Shown piece by piece: positions 1 through 9,916 of a stretch of 64,000 nucleotides of DNA. The DNA lies in contig JAESIW010000203.1 of the NCBI GenBank assembly GCA_016802295.1, forward strand, positions 588,044 through 652,043, in the 5' to 3' direction. The stretch is from Brachionus rotundiformis (Eukaryota > Rotifera > Eurotatoria > Ploima > Brachionidae). The position numbers and the translations under genes are program-made. Under the pieces are notes generated by a model. It was not told where the DNA came from and searched no databases. It worked only from the letters and a program-made list of their open reading frames with translations. Numbering within the stretch: position 1 is the stretch's first letter; the number at the start of each line of letters is the position of its first letter.

Positions 1-903
1 AACAAGTAAAAATTTAATGATTTTTAAGCATCTTTATATTCAATTATGTGTATGGATTTAGATGGATTTTTTTTGCTGTAAAGTCATGATAAAATTTTTT
101 TAAATTTTTTCTTGTTAATATTCGATTAAAATTTTAATCAATTCTTATTTATTTCTCAAATATAATGCTTTTTAATTGAAAGCAACTTTTTTTTAAATAA
201 ATCAAGTTTGATTATTTGATACAGGAATATTTAATAGATGAAATTATATCCAAGATATTCTTAGACTTAGGAATTCAAATTAAATTATTAAAAATCAATA
301 TCAATATTCACTAGATTCATTTAATTTGATAAAAGAATTTTTATATTATCTTTGTACCTTAGCTCCTACACATATTAAATATTTTTTTGTTGATTTCATG
401 TTATTTCTTAAGATTTTTGGGAACAAATTCTGTAAGAAAAATCGAACTTTAGATTATTAGTTCTATATTTTACTAAAAGGAAAATATTTTAAAACTAATT
501 TAGTTCAATATGAAGATAATTAACAAAAAAAAATAACAACTAATTAAATGAATTCATTTTTATAATTAAAAAAAAAGAAATATTAATTTCTTCTTATTTT
601 AATAAAGCTTTTTTTGCTTAAAGGATTTGTTTTAATAACAATTTTGTGTAGTCTAAGGTGATACTTCAGATTTGTTTTTATTTGAAATTATTTTTCCAAA
701 TAATCTTTGATTATAAATGACAAATGTATAAAATACTTAAGTACTTTTCTGCTCAATTTTCAAAATTTTCTTAATATTCTTTTTTTAAAGCTCTAAGCTC
801 AACGAAGATCTTTAAAATTCATCTTAGCTGATTTAAATAATGAATAAGGTGAATTTGGACTCATTAGATTTAATTATTAAATGAAATGTAAATCAATTAG
901 TGA
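1..903. other. AT-rich intergenic DNA, left edge
   Basis: Long A and T runs with stops in all frames. I see no exon, RNA gene or repeat here. The last part presumably holds the promoter and 5' UTR of the GPCR gene starting at 904, but no specific element could be recognised. Confidence 0.6.
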
Positions 904-2091
904 ATGAAAATGGAGGAAAATGGAATCTTTTACACCAACATATTCACCACTTACAATGACAATTCAACCCATTTACCAGCTAACCAGCGTTACTATTCAT
1001 TTTTCAAAAGCTTTCCTGAACACCGAATGTACAACATTTTCTATCCAACTGAACTAATTTTATCCTACTATACCATGTTTTTAATTGTTATTGGCACTAT
1101 ATGTAATTCAATTTCTTTCATGGTAATGAATGCCAGAAAATTAAAAAACTATTCGTGTATGAAAATTTTGTCTTTTCTATCACTAGTAGATACCCTAGTG
1201 TTATACCAGTGGAATTTAAATACATTTTTTAAATACAACTTAAGCTCTCCACCTCATTTTGAAGACTTGGAAGAGATTTCACTTGTTTGGTGCAGACTTA
1301 TTTCATTTATGGCCTTTTCCACGCTTCAAATAAGCTCTTGGCTACTGGCCTTGGTAAGCTTTGACCGAGTGATGAGTGTACACTCGACATGCTGGACTCA
1401 CCAAATGGCCAAGTCTAAAAAATTGTACACACTTATCATTTCTATTTGTGTATTTATATTTTTACTTAACAGTCACCTATTGGTTTTTAATGGCTTTTAT
1501 GTTGACCAAGTGGATTCAGAAACCTCTTCTAGCTACCGGTCAATTGTCTGCTACCAATCAAAATGGGACGAGGATTATATTTTTCCAAAGTGGGAGACAG
1601 TTCACCTGTTTATGTATAATGCCATACCATTTTTGATTATGTTGGTGTGTAATTTTTTAATTATCTACAATGTAAAATATGCCCGTAAGATAAAATCACA
1701 GAATAAAAAAAGCGACAAGAGGAAAAAGCGAATGACCCTAATGCTCATTTTGGTCACTTGTACTTTTATGGTTTTGACTTTGCCAAGCGTTATTGTTCAC
1801 ACTTTTTACCGAGAATATCTGAGCGACAAGCCGTACCGGCGCCTGGTCAATTTGATTGTGAACAATTTGGTTCATACCAGTCATGCGATCAATTTTTTTT
1901 TGTACATTTTTTCGGCACCAAATTTTCGTACTGAATTTAACCAATTTTTTGCAGACTGGTTCTCAAAAATTGGAATATCGGAAAGAGAGAATATTCGCAG
2001 CCATGCATTGAATGATTCAAATAAGCGAAAATCATTAGTGTCTACCTTTAATGTGACAAAATCAGATCATAACAAAAAAGATTATGTTTAA
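904..2091 (+). CDS. Rhodopsin-family (class A) orphan GPCR
   Basis: Single-exon gene for a 395-residue seven-helix receptor, expected in the plasma membrane and coupled to a G protein. Seven hydrophobic segments are visible. Class A landmarks: TM1 with GTICN (N68), TM2 with D96, C130 at the top of TM3 pairing with C216 in loop 2, DRV (154-156) in place of DRY, TM6 with P294 in LTLP, and TM7 with NFFLY (330-334) in place of NPxxY. The N-terminal tail carries a glycosylation sequon (N20) and the third loop is strongly basic. The missing TM6 tryptophan and the altered DRY and NPxxY resemble divergent peptide-type receptors expanded in rotifers and other lophotrochozoans. The ligand cannot be told; a neuropeptide is the best guess. 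The start is the first ATG; a second ATG two codons on is equally possible. Confidence 0.9.
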   Translation: MKMEENGIFYTNIFTTYNDNSTHLPANQRYYSFFKSFPEHRMYNIFYPTELILSYYTMFLIVIGTICNSISFMVMNARKLKNYSCMKILSFLSLVDTLVLYQWNLNTFFKYNLSSPPHFEDLEEISLVWCRLISFMAFSTLQISSWLLALVSFDRVMSVHSTCWTHQMAKSKKLYTLIISICVFIFLLNSHLLVFNGFYVDQVDSETSSSYRSIVCYQSKWDEDYIFPKWETVHLFMYNAIPFLIMLVCNFLIIYNVKYARKIKSQNKKSDKRKKRMTLMLILVTCTFMVLTLPSVIVHTFYREYLSDKPYRRLVNLIVNNLVHTSHAINFFLYIFSAPNFRTEFNQFFADWFSKIGISERENIRSHALNDSNKRKSLVSTFNVTKSDHNKKDYV

Positions 2092-2678
2092 ATATATGTT
2101 GATGTGTTTTTTTTTTTATAAATTTTTATTTTTTATTCAATATGATGAAAAAAAATAATTTAGTGATATCTTTATCAATAAATTTTTCGATTATAAATTA
2201 AGTTTTTGTTCAAGATGTCAAAATTATTAATTAAAAAGTTTATCTAATTACAAATTAATTTTATTTATTATCGTCTTTATTAATAGACTAAAAAAGAAAT
2301 AATTAAAAAAAATTAACAAAATTTTAAATTATTAGACAGATCATAACAATATAAACCTATAATCTGGTACTAAGTTTGAATAATATACCTACTGATTAGA
2401 TTAAAATCTAAAGGAATTAAAATAAATTTGATGAAATATTTATTGACAATTCAATAAATTTTGTTATTTTCAGATAGTTTGCAGTAAAAATATCCCATAT
2501 AAAAATCTTGCTTGATGTTTGTTATTACAGCTATCAATTTGAATTATTTTCAATTGGTGTAGACAGCATTAAATGTTTTTGTTGATATAAATATTTACTA
2601 TGTACTCTTAAGAATAGACCTAAAATGAATAGATAAGATACTCATTTGAGAAGGATAATAAAAATATTGCACTTTCTC
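2092..2678. other. AT-rich intergenic DNA after the GPCR
   Basis: Probable 3' UTR and spacer of the GPCR gene. No gene seen. Confidence 0.5.
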
Positions 2679-2898
2679 AGGACTGACTGGCTTTTCCCAG
2701 AGTAAGTCACAGTGCACCGTATAAATAAAAGCGACAAAGAATTGTTGTCTATTTTCCAGATAGTTGTTAAATTGTAGCAGAGAATTGTTGATGCCAAGAA
2801 AAAAATTCTTAGCTTAAAAATTGGCAAAATAACAACCAATTCAGCCATAATAGTTATCCAATTTATAAGATCCTATTTAATCTTAGTTACTCTTGAAA
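2679..2898. repeat. Repeat copy 1, left of assembly gap
   Basis: A 220-bp unit beginning aggactgactggc and ending tactcttgaaa is repeated at 3829-4049 with scattered substitutions and one extra A. The copy stops exactly where the N run begins, and the second copy begins exactly where it ends. This is what an unresolved or collapsed tandem array gives. No protein is recognisable in it. Confidence 0.85.
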
Positions 2899-3828
2899 NN
2901 NNNNNNNNNNNNNNNNNNNNNNNNNNNNNNNNNNNNNNNNNNNNNNNNNNNNNNNNNNNNNNNNNNNNNNNNNNNNNNNNNNNNNNNNNNNNNNNNNNNN
3001 NNNNNNNNNNNNNNNNNNNNNNNNNNNNNNNNNNNNNNNNNNNNNNNNNNNNNNNNNNNNNNNNNNNNNNNNNNNNNNNNNNNNNNNNNNNNNNNNNNNN
3101 NNNNNNNNNNNNNNNNNNNNNNNNNNNNNNNNNNNNNNNNNNNNNNNNNNNNNNNNNNNNNNNNNNNNNNNNNNNNNNNNNNNNNNNNNNNNNNNNNNNN
3201 NNNNNNNNNNNNNNNNNNNNNNNNNNNNNNNNNNNNNNNNNNNNNNNNNNNNNNNNNNNNNNNNNNNNNNNNNNNNNNNNNNNNNNNNNNNNNNNNNNNN
3301 NNNNNNNNNNNNNNNNNNNNNNNNNNNNNNNNNNNNNNNNNNNNNNNNNNNNNNNNNNNNNNNNNNNNNNNNNNNNNNNNNNNNNNNNNNNNNNNNNNNN
3401 NNNNNNNNNNNNNNNNNNNNNNNNNNNNNNNNNNNNNNNNNNNNNNNNNNNNNNNNNNNNNNNNNNNNNNNNNNNNNNNNNNNNNNNNNNNNNNNNNNNN
3501 NNNNNNNNNNNNNNNNNNNNNNNNNNNNNNNNNNNNNNNNNNNNNNNNNNNNNNNNNNNNNNNNNNNNNNNNNNNNNNNNNNNNNNNNNNNNNNNNNNNN
3601 NNNNNNNNNNNNNNNNNNNNNNNNNNNNNNNNNNNNNNNNNNNNNNNNNNNNNNNNNNNNNNNNNNNNNNNNNNNNNNNNNNNNNNNNNNNNNNNNNNNN
3701 NNNNNNNNNNNNNNNNNNNNNNNNNNNNNNNNNNNNNNNNNNNNNNNNNNNNNNNNNNNNNNNNNNNNNNNNNNNNNNNNNNNNNNNNNNNNNNNNNNNN
3801 NNNNNNNNNNNNNNNNNNNNNNNNNNNN
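2899..3828. other. Assembly gap (930 N)
   Basis: Run of N only. The matching repeat copies on its two edges suggest that further copies of the 220-bp unit fill the gap, and its real length is unknown. Confidence 0.98.
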
Positions 3829-4049
3829 AGGACTGACTGGCTTTTCCCAGAGTTAGTCACAGTGTGCCGTATAAATAAAAGCGACAAAGAATTGTTGTAT
3901 ATTTTCTAGATAGTTTTTAAATTGTAGCAGACAATTGTTGATGCCAAGAAAAAAAATTCTCTGCTTAAAAATTGGCAAAATAACAACCAATAAAGCCATA
4001 ATAGTTATTTAATTTATAAGATCCTATTTAATCTTATTTACTCTTGATA
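3829..4049. repeat. Repeat copy 2, right of assembly gap
   Basis: The same unit as 2679-2898 in the same orientation, with a small number of base differences and a poly-A run longer by one. The homology ends near ctcttgata; the following sequence is not shared with the DNA beside copy 1 as far as can be seen. Confidence 0.85.
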
Positions 4050-4688
4050 ACCTTTTTGCTTTACACTTTAAAGACATATTTTTCTTTAAAAATAATTTAA
4101 AAATTGTCAGAAATGAAAATGATAAAGATGTTTTAAATGAACCAAATTTTGACCCATATAGAAATACCTAGATAATTTAACAAAAAATAAAATCGAAATA
4201 AATCTAATTACACTGGATCAGCACAATTTAAAACATTATGATATTTTGTTATTCCTTGATTAATTTAAATAGAAAATAATTTAATAAAATTAAATTCAAA
4301 ATTTTGATAAGCTTAATATTTTTCTCTATTTGAAATTGTATTTGTTTAAGCTTTTTTTGACTGTATTTTATTAATTATACAAGTAGGTTTTTAACTTAAT
4401 TTATCTATCTATATATCACTTCTGGCGTTAAAATACTCTAAGGATCCAAATTTTTAACTTTGCAGATTACCATGTAAAGATTAATTCTTTTTTAAAATAA
4501 ATGTTAATTTTAGATAATTTAATGATAAAAATACAAAACTATAAATAAATTTATTTAAATAATAATAAAAAAAAAGGTTTAATTATTTATTTTTAACATT
4601 TATTAGAAACACTCTTACAAAAATGGTTCAATAAATCGGAAACACCAAAAAGTAAATTTTTAAATTCAAATTCGTCTAATTAAAATAA
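4050..4688. other. Intergenic DNA
   Basis: No gene seen. The right end is the probable 3' UTR of the minus-strand peptide gene that stops at 4689. Confidence 0.5.
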
Positions 4689-5033
4689 TTAGCTCTTAAG
4701 AAATCTTCTCTTTGTGGGCGTTTTGATAGATTCTTTGTGAAAAATTTTTCCTAGAGCAGCTTCTAGTGAATCTTCACTTGACGTTCTTCCATGATTCTGC
4801 AGCATTTCATCCAATTCATCGTATTCAAAATTTTCCAAAAGTCTTTGAATAATTTCATGCTTGGTTAAAAAAATACAGCTAAAAATTATCTTTATCAAAG
4901 TTTTATAATTTACCATATCGGTGTTCTTGTTCTGTCGCATTCTTGGCAAAACCTTCGACTCTGCTTTATCCAACTGAACACACAAAATAAAAATTACTGA
5001 AAGAGTAATCAAAGAGACCAATTTGAATTTCAT
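4689..5033 (-). CDS. Small secreted protein, possible peptide precursor
   Basis: Not recognised. I read two exons, 5033-4914 and 4859-4689, joined across a 54-nt intron (GT at 4913, AG at 4860) to give 96 residues. The intron has no stop and is a multiple of three, so the unspliced reading is also open; the intron part reads like translated AT-rich DNA, which favours splicing. The N-terminus is a clear signal peptide (LVSLITLSVIFILCVQ), so the product should enter the secretory pathway. After it come an acidic helical part (ENFEYDELDEMLQNHG) and a C-terminus with a dibasic site, PTKRRFLKS. A hormone or neuropeptide precursor is plausible, but no family motif or amidation signal is seen. The start is the ATG at 5033. 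Confidence 0.6.
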   Translation of the reverse strand: MKFKLVSLITLSVIFILCVQLDKAESKVLPRMRQNKNTDMVNYKTLIKIIFSCIFLTKHEIIQRLLENFEYDELDEMLQNHGRTSSEDSLEAALGKIFHKESIKTPTKRRFLKS

Positions 5034-6162
5034 TTTCAAATCTTGATTAATTTCTACAACAACAATAACAAGAAAAAATTTATTTTATATTTAAATTTTA
5101 CTTCCTCTTGTTATCATTTTAGATTAAAGAAAAAAAAACACCTCATTTAAATAATTAATTTGAAACCAAAATTTAATTTTAATTATTTTAAAATAACTTC
5201 CGAGTATTCAACTAAACTAAACTGATGTATTTTACTCATTAAATTAATTTACTTTAATTAATAAATGGTATAAGATGTGAACAGATATTTAGATTAAAAT
5301 AATTGGATTAAAATAAAGTTTATGTTTACCATCCGTCATCCAAATTTATGGCCTTAAAATAAACCTCCTCAATTTTTCAATAGAAAGAAATCCATCTTTT
5401 AAACTTATTCTATGATTATCTAACTATCTTATTTTAAGCATAAGGTTTGAGTAGTACAATTCTAAACATGAAAGGATATATTTACTTTAATTAATCTAAT
5501 ACTGAATTTTATTAAATTTGACAAAAGGATACAATAAAAATAAACTTATTGATCAAAAATGTGACTTTTTTACTCATTTTTGTTCTTTGTTCGAGTATAA
5601 TTTCTACAATAAAATTATTAAGTGAAAAATAATTTATCAGCTTGTTTAAATTTAAACTTGAATAAAATTCTAAAAAATAAAATAGCAAAATTGGTCACTT
5701 TTTTATAAATGGTACAAATTATTAATATAAGTTGTCGACTAGCCTGGAGAAAAATTAATTGTTTTATTTCTGGAATAAAAAATGGTTCAGTCTTTAGCGC
5801 TTTTAGCTAATAATTTTTAAAAATAAAATTTTCTTTTTGTTTATATTATAGAGAATATATTTTTAAACTTTATTGAGTCAAATATTCCCAAATGAATAAA
5901 ACTATTTGGTTTAAATATCTCTGCTTTTTGATAATTTTATCTCCCTATCTAACTTAAGTTGTTGTTATGGGAAAACTATCAGATAATTTGTTTCAAGTCA
6001 GCTCAAATTATCTGTTTGTTAAACGATCTAAATTTTTAAAAATTAAAATTCTTGAAGTCAAGTTTATTACGCATAAAAATAATTATAATTTTAACTAAAA
6101 TACTTATTAATTAAATTATAATAAATCTAAAAAACTATTTTTGCTTTTAAAAGTTAAAGTAA
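5034..6162. other. Intergenic region between divergent genes
   Basis: It separates the minus-strand peptide gene from MTRFR on the plus strand, so it should contain both promoters. AT-rich, no gene and no clear motif seen. Confidence 0.5.
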
Positions 6163-6664
6163 ATGTTTAGACTCTTTGCCAGTGAATTATCCCGAATCTG
6201 GAATATTCAGAATTTGGCAATTAAACAAATAAGTGCGCCAGTCATTTCGACAAAAAGATACCTCAAAGAGCCTGTCTACCCAGCGTTAAATGAGGAGGAG
6301 ATTCGAGAAATTTTTGCCAAAGGTAGTGGACCAGGTGGACAGAAACTTAATAAAGCTACTAACCGTTGCCAACTAAAGCATATTCCAACAGGTTAGACAT
6401 TTGTAAGCATAAATAAACCAGCCTACAATCTTTGGTACTTTAGGTATTATTGTGTCTAGTCACCACACTAGGTCACTTCAAGAGAATAGAAAAATTGCCC
6501 GCAAATTGCTCCAGCAGCAGCTAGATTTGTTTTATAATAAAGAATCGAGCTATTTGGCCAAATTGGCAAAGCTAAAACAAGAGGAAAAAATTTCAAAATC
6601 TAAACGATCTGTTGAAAATTTAAAAAAAAAGAAAAAGTTTAAGGAAGAAGAAGGTCTTGATTAA
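6163..6664 (+). CDS. MTRFR: Mitochondrial ribosome-rescue release factor (MTRFR/C12orf65)
   Basis: Two exons, 6163-6391 and 6444-6664, with a 52-nt GT-AG intron splitting the Gly codon of PTG|IIV; the product has 149 residues against about 166 in human. The N-terminus is basic and suits mitochondrial import. The catalytic GSGPGGQ loop (GGQ at residues 58-60) would reach the peptidyl-transferase centre and hydrolyse peptidyl-tRNA. It is followed by LKHIPTGIIV, SSHHTRSLQENRKIA and a lysine-rich C-terminal helix, the order seen in this family. Codon-recognition domains of RF1-type factors are absent, as expected for a rescue factor working on stalled mitoribosomes. Its stop lies 7 nt before the ATMIN start. 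Confidence 0.93.
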
Positions 6665-6671
6665 ATTAAAA

Positions 6672-8302
6672 ATGATAAGCTCTGAAAATACTGAAGAATT
6701 AGGCGAAAAGAGAAAAAAACACGAATGCTCGGCTATTTGTCCGAGTATGGAATATTTGGAAAAAAGCGAAATAATAACAAATGTCAAATGTACAGTTCCA
6801 GAATGTGACGAGGTATTTTCCCAAATATCAGCACTTAATTTACATTTGGAAAAAGTTCATAAAATTTTAAAAAAAGTAATATTTTGTTTTTCTTCTTAAG
6901 TCAAAAATTCCAACTTAAGATTATATTTTTAATTGAAAAAAAACAATTAATTAAATTAAATAAATTTTTTTTTGATTGAATAAATTCAAATCCAAGAAAT
7001 AGATTACTTGGTATTTATATTAGATTTTTATCATTTTCGGTCCAAATAAAATTAATCAAAATAGAATTAGGCATTGGTAAATTTATGTTTAATTAAGGTC
7101 GAAAAAGATGAGCTTTTGTGCACCAGAGCCATGTCCAAGTCGCAAAAAGTTAAAGAAAATTGTGAGTGCAAATATTACTGTCCCAAGGCTGGTTGCAAGT
7201 ATAACAATGGTACTCGGTCTTTGCCCACATTTCACAGTCTAAAAAACCATTTTATTCGCATGCATGGTATCAAATCATTCAAATGCTCAAAATGCTTGAA
7301 AGAATTTTCAATTAAATCTGAAATGGAACGTCACGAATCAAGGTATTAAAATTTTATTAATTTAATTAAGTTTAATTAACATGTTCAATTTTGTTTGCTT
7401 GAAAAAAAAGATAATTTAATTTGATAAAAATTTAACTAAGACATTATTTTAATAGTTGTGGACAACTATTCGTCTGTGATCAATGCAACATAAGCTATTC
7501 ATCTTTGGCAGCATTACAGAAGCATATAAAAAAGAAGAACCATGTACAAAATGACAAAATAAGCACAGATAATTCGAATAAAATTCAGATAAGTAAAAAT
7601 AAGACGCCAAATGGCATGTCTACCATTCAGCCAGTTTTCATATTGCCCAAAAATGTGCTCAGCACTCAGCTGATTCTAATACCAAACAATGAAAGCCGCA
7701 GCTTGGATAAATCGGACTCTGTTAGTACTCAAGAAACAGGCTCACAAACCAGTAATCAAGCCAACCAAAGTTGTGGCATTCAATTCGATGCTTCCATTGA
7801 TCTTTTGCACAATCTTGACCAAAATTCTAAGGATCAGATAAAAGAAAAGACCAATGTTTTAAGCCAAGCCAATGGTGATTATGATTATTTGGATGCAGCC
7901 ACATCGACATCACCTTTTATAGATTTTGAGCTTTTTTTCAACAATTCAAGTACTCAGACACAAACAAGCTATTTTACCAATACATGTTCCATTCAGACTG
8001 CCGATTTGGAAGATAATCAATACTTTTATTCAGATTTTGAGAATGTACCAGACTACATCTATTGTAATAATGAAAATGGTCGATATTTGAACAAAACTTG
8101 CCAAACAAATCGCTGTGATACACCTGTTGGTCATATTGAGTCAACTTATGCTTCGGTAACTCAAACCGAAGCAGACTATTTTTATGATTACCAAATTCAT
8201 TCTAATACTCAATCAATTCAGACTCAAACTTATAATCAAGATTCTTTTTTTATTCCAAGCTCGAATATGGTCCAAACTCAGACAGATTTTTGTTTTAATT
8301 AA
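6672..8302 (+). CDS. ATMIN: ATM interactor / ASCIZ zinc-finger protein
   Basis: Three exons, 6672-6875, 7098-7342 and 7456-8302, give 431 residues. The N-terminal half has four zinc fingers in the ATMIN order: finger 1 (CTVPEC...HLEKVH), finger 2 (YYCPKAGC...FIRMH), finger 3 (FKCSKC...ERHESSC, a C2HC form whose SSC crosses the second intron) and finger 4 (FVCDQC...KKKNH). The C-terminal half is low-complexity and carries about seven QT motifs, including STQTQT, VTQTEA, SIQTQT and VQTQTD, the type that binds dynein light chain LC8. In animals ASCIZ is a nuclear factor that activates the LC8 gene and senses LC8 through these motifs. First ATG is 7 nt after the MTRFR stop. Intron phases agree at every join. 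Identification rests on finger order plus the TQT tail. Confidence 0.92.
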
Positions 8303-8333
8303 TTGATTTAATTGTTTTGGAATATGTCAATTT

Positions 8334-8339
8334 AATAAA
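8334..8339 (+). terminator. Poly(A) signal of ATMIN
   Basis: An AATAAA hexamer 32 nt after the ATMIN stop. The Merlin target site starts 57 nt further on, so the transposon probably sits just outside the mature transcript. Confidence 0.6.
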
Positions 8340-8395
8340 ATGTCAACATCACTTTTTGCTTTGTGTTTATTTCTTTATTAAAATTAATTAAATCA

Positions 8396-8403
8396 AAAAT
8401 GTC
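8396..8403. repeat. Left target-site duplication of the Merlin element
   Basis: aaaatgtc, identical to 9211-9218 on the other side of the element. Confidence 0.85.
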
Positions 8404-8477
8404 GGGTCTGTTAAAACACAAGATCAATGATCTTCAATTTTCAAGATCAGTGAAATTCAAGATCAATTATTCAATTA
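8404..8477 (+). repeat. Left terminal inverted repeat
   Basis: Matches the reverse complement of 9137-9210 over 74 bp with one mismatch. It contains several copies of AAGATCA or its complement, possible transposase-binding sites. Confidence 0.88.
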
Positions 8478-8493
8478 CTGATACTCATTTTTA

Positions 8494-9060
8494 TTACCTG
8501 ATATTGGTTTTCAAGATCAAAAAATAAGTGTCTGGTAAAACTTTTTCAGATTCGCCTAAAGGACTATCCTCATCATCATCTACTACAAACTCAATATCCA
8601 TTGACTCATCTACCTTTAAAGTCTCAAGTCCAATAGCAAGATTTTCAACATCATCAACGTCAACATTGAAGTTGTTAGTCTTGGCTATCAAATCTAAAGC
8701 AGCACCAACAGCACCCGATCTAGTTAAATTCTGGTTATGTCTCCAGCAACATTCGTCTAGGTATGATTGTAAATACAGCCGATGAACACCTTTCATCTTC
8801 TTAAGAGCACTCTTAGCTGAGTTCCAGACTGACTCTATACCGTTTGTGTGGACCCCAGTTTTTGGGTCAACAAAATATAGGTCATGGTTGACCATTAAGT
8901 GAACATAGTTAACCGCAGTCGCTGAGATATTTTGCTAATAGTTGGAATAGAAACACCTACTAAATCTTTAATGTCTTTTTGGAACATTTGAAAGCACCAG
9001 TGTAAGATTATCTTTAACATTTTGACGAGGCCAACATCAAACTTGAAGCTGTTAATAATT
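8494..9060 (-). pseudogene. Internally deleted Merlin/IS1595-like transposase
   Basis: Two transposase parts remain on the minus strand. The first (about 9060-8941) reads NSFKFDVGLVKMLKIILHW and then a helix-turn-helix-like SIPTISKISQRLR. The second (about 8934-8494), in another frame, reads YVHLMVNHDLYFVD, then TGVHTNGIESVWNSAK with the final catalytic Glu of the DDE triad, and LDECCWRHNQN. The segment that should hold the two catalytic Asp residues is missing and the frame changes at the junction, so no active enzyme can be made. The C-terminal part ends with an acidic tail. Family recognition rests on the HTN-IES-W motif and order of parts. Confidence 0.82.
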
Positions 9061-9136
9061 GTTAAATGTAGCTGTTAATAATTAGTCTGATCTTAAAATT
9101 TATTAGTTGATATTGAAATTCAGTATCAGAAAATGT

Positions 9137-9210
9137 TAATTGAATAATTGATCTTGAATTTCACTGATCTTGAAAATTGAAGATCATTGATCTTGAGTTT
9201 TAACAGACCC
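9137..9210 (-). repeat. Right terminal inverted repeat
   Basis: Reverse complement of 8404-8477 with one mismatch; it ends ttttaacagaccc. Confidence 0.88.
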
Positions 9211-9218
9211 AAAATGTC
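9211..9218. repeat. Right target-site duplication of the Merlin element
   Basis: aaaatgtc, identical to the left copy. The lack of decay suggests a fairly recent insertion. Confidence 0.85.
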
Positions 9219-9916
9219 TAATAAATTTATTTTTTATCTTAATGTCAAATTTGATCTAATTTTATATAAGATCATTTCCTCATAACGAAAAATTAATTTT
9301 ATTAAATAAAAAAAGTATATTTTTAATAAATTTGAAAAGATAAAAAAATACCATGTGCTCAAATTAGCCGATAATTAGTTTTAAACAAATAAAATTTGAA
9401 AAAAACCAATTCATGATTGCATGGCTTGACTAAGAGATAATTAAACAAAAAAAAAAGAAAATAATCACTGAAAATTTAATTAAATTAACTAAAAAAATAA
9501 ATATATATAAAAAACAAAATATCATGTTTAGCCTAAATTTAAAACTATAAAAACAAACATTTTGGTTAATCATATCTATTATTTCAAAACAAGCACAACA
9601 CTAATTGGCTTTAGCGTGAGTATTGAAACAAATTTTAAAAGTATCTGTTAGTAAGTTGATATTGTTATATGACTTGAAATTTAAAAAAGATTTATCTTTA
9701 AACTTCATTTTGGAACGCCAAAGTTAACAAATGGATTAGTTGGAAAATTTATCTTTAATTGCTGTTTTATAAATAATGATGCATTGATTTGAATAAAATT
9801 AAATTGAGCCTAAACTTGTTGATTTATTGATAAGTTTAGCATAAAAATGATAAAAAAAAATTTCAATTATTATTTTCCATAAGAACTAGAATTTATTTTA
9901 AATATAAAAATTTAAG
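9219..9916. other. Intergenic DNA
   Basis: AT-rich spacer before the KCNE-like gene. No gene or repeat seen. Confidence 0.5.

Larger units (their letters stand above)
8404..9210 (-). mobile_element. Non-autonomous Merlin-type DNA transposon
   Basis: An 807-bp element bounded by 74-bp terminal inverted repeats (one mismatch seen) that begin gggtctgttaaaac, and flanked by perfect 8-bp duplications. It encodes pieces of an IS1595/ISXO2-like transposase on the minus strand. Eukaryotic Merlin elements have transposases of this family and 8-9-bp target duplications, so the class call is firm. The element lacks the middle of the transposase and cannot be autonomous. It lies between ATMIN and the KCNE-like gene. 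Confidence 0.88.

Noticed and set aside
2883..3909. Long open frames across the N run on both strands
   Set aside because: They are open only because N contains no stop codons.
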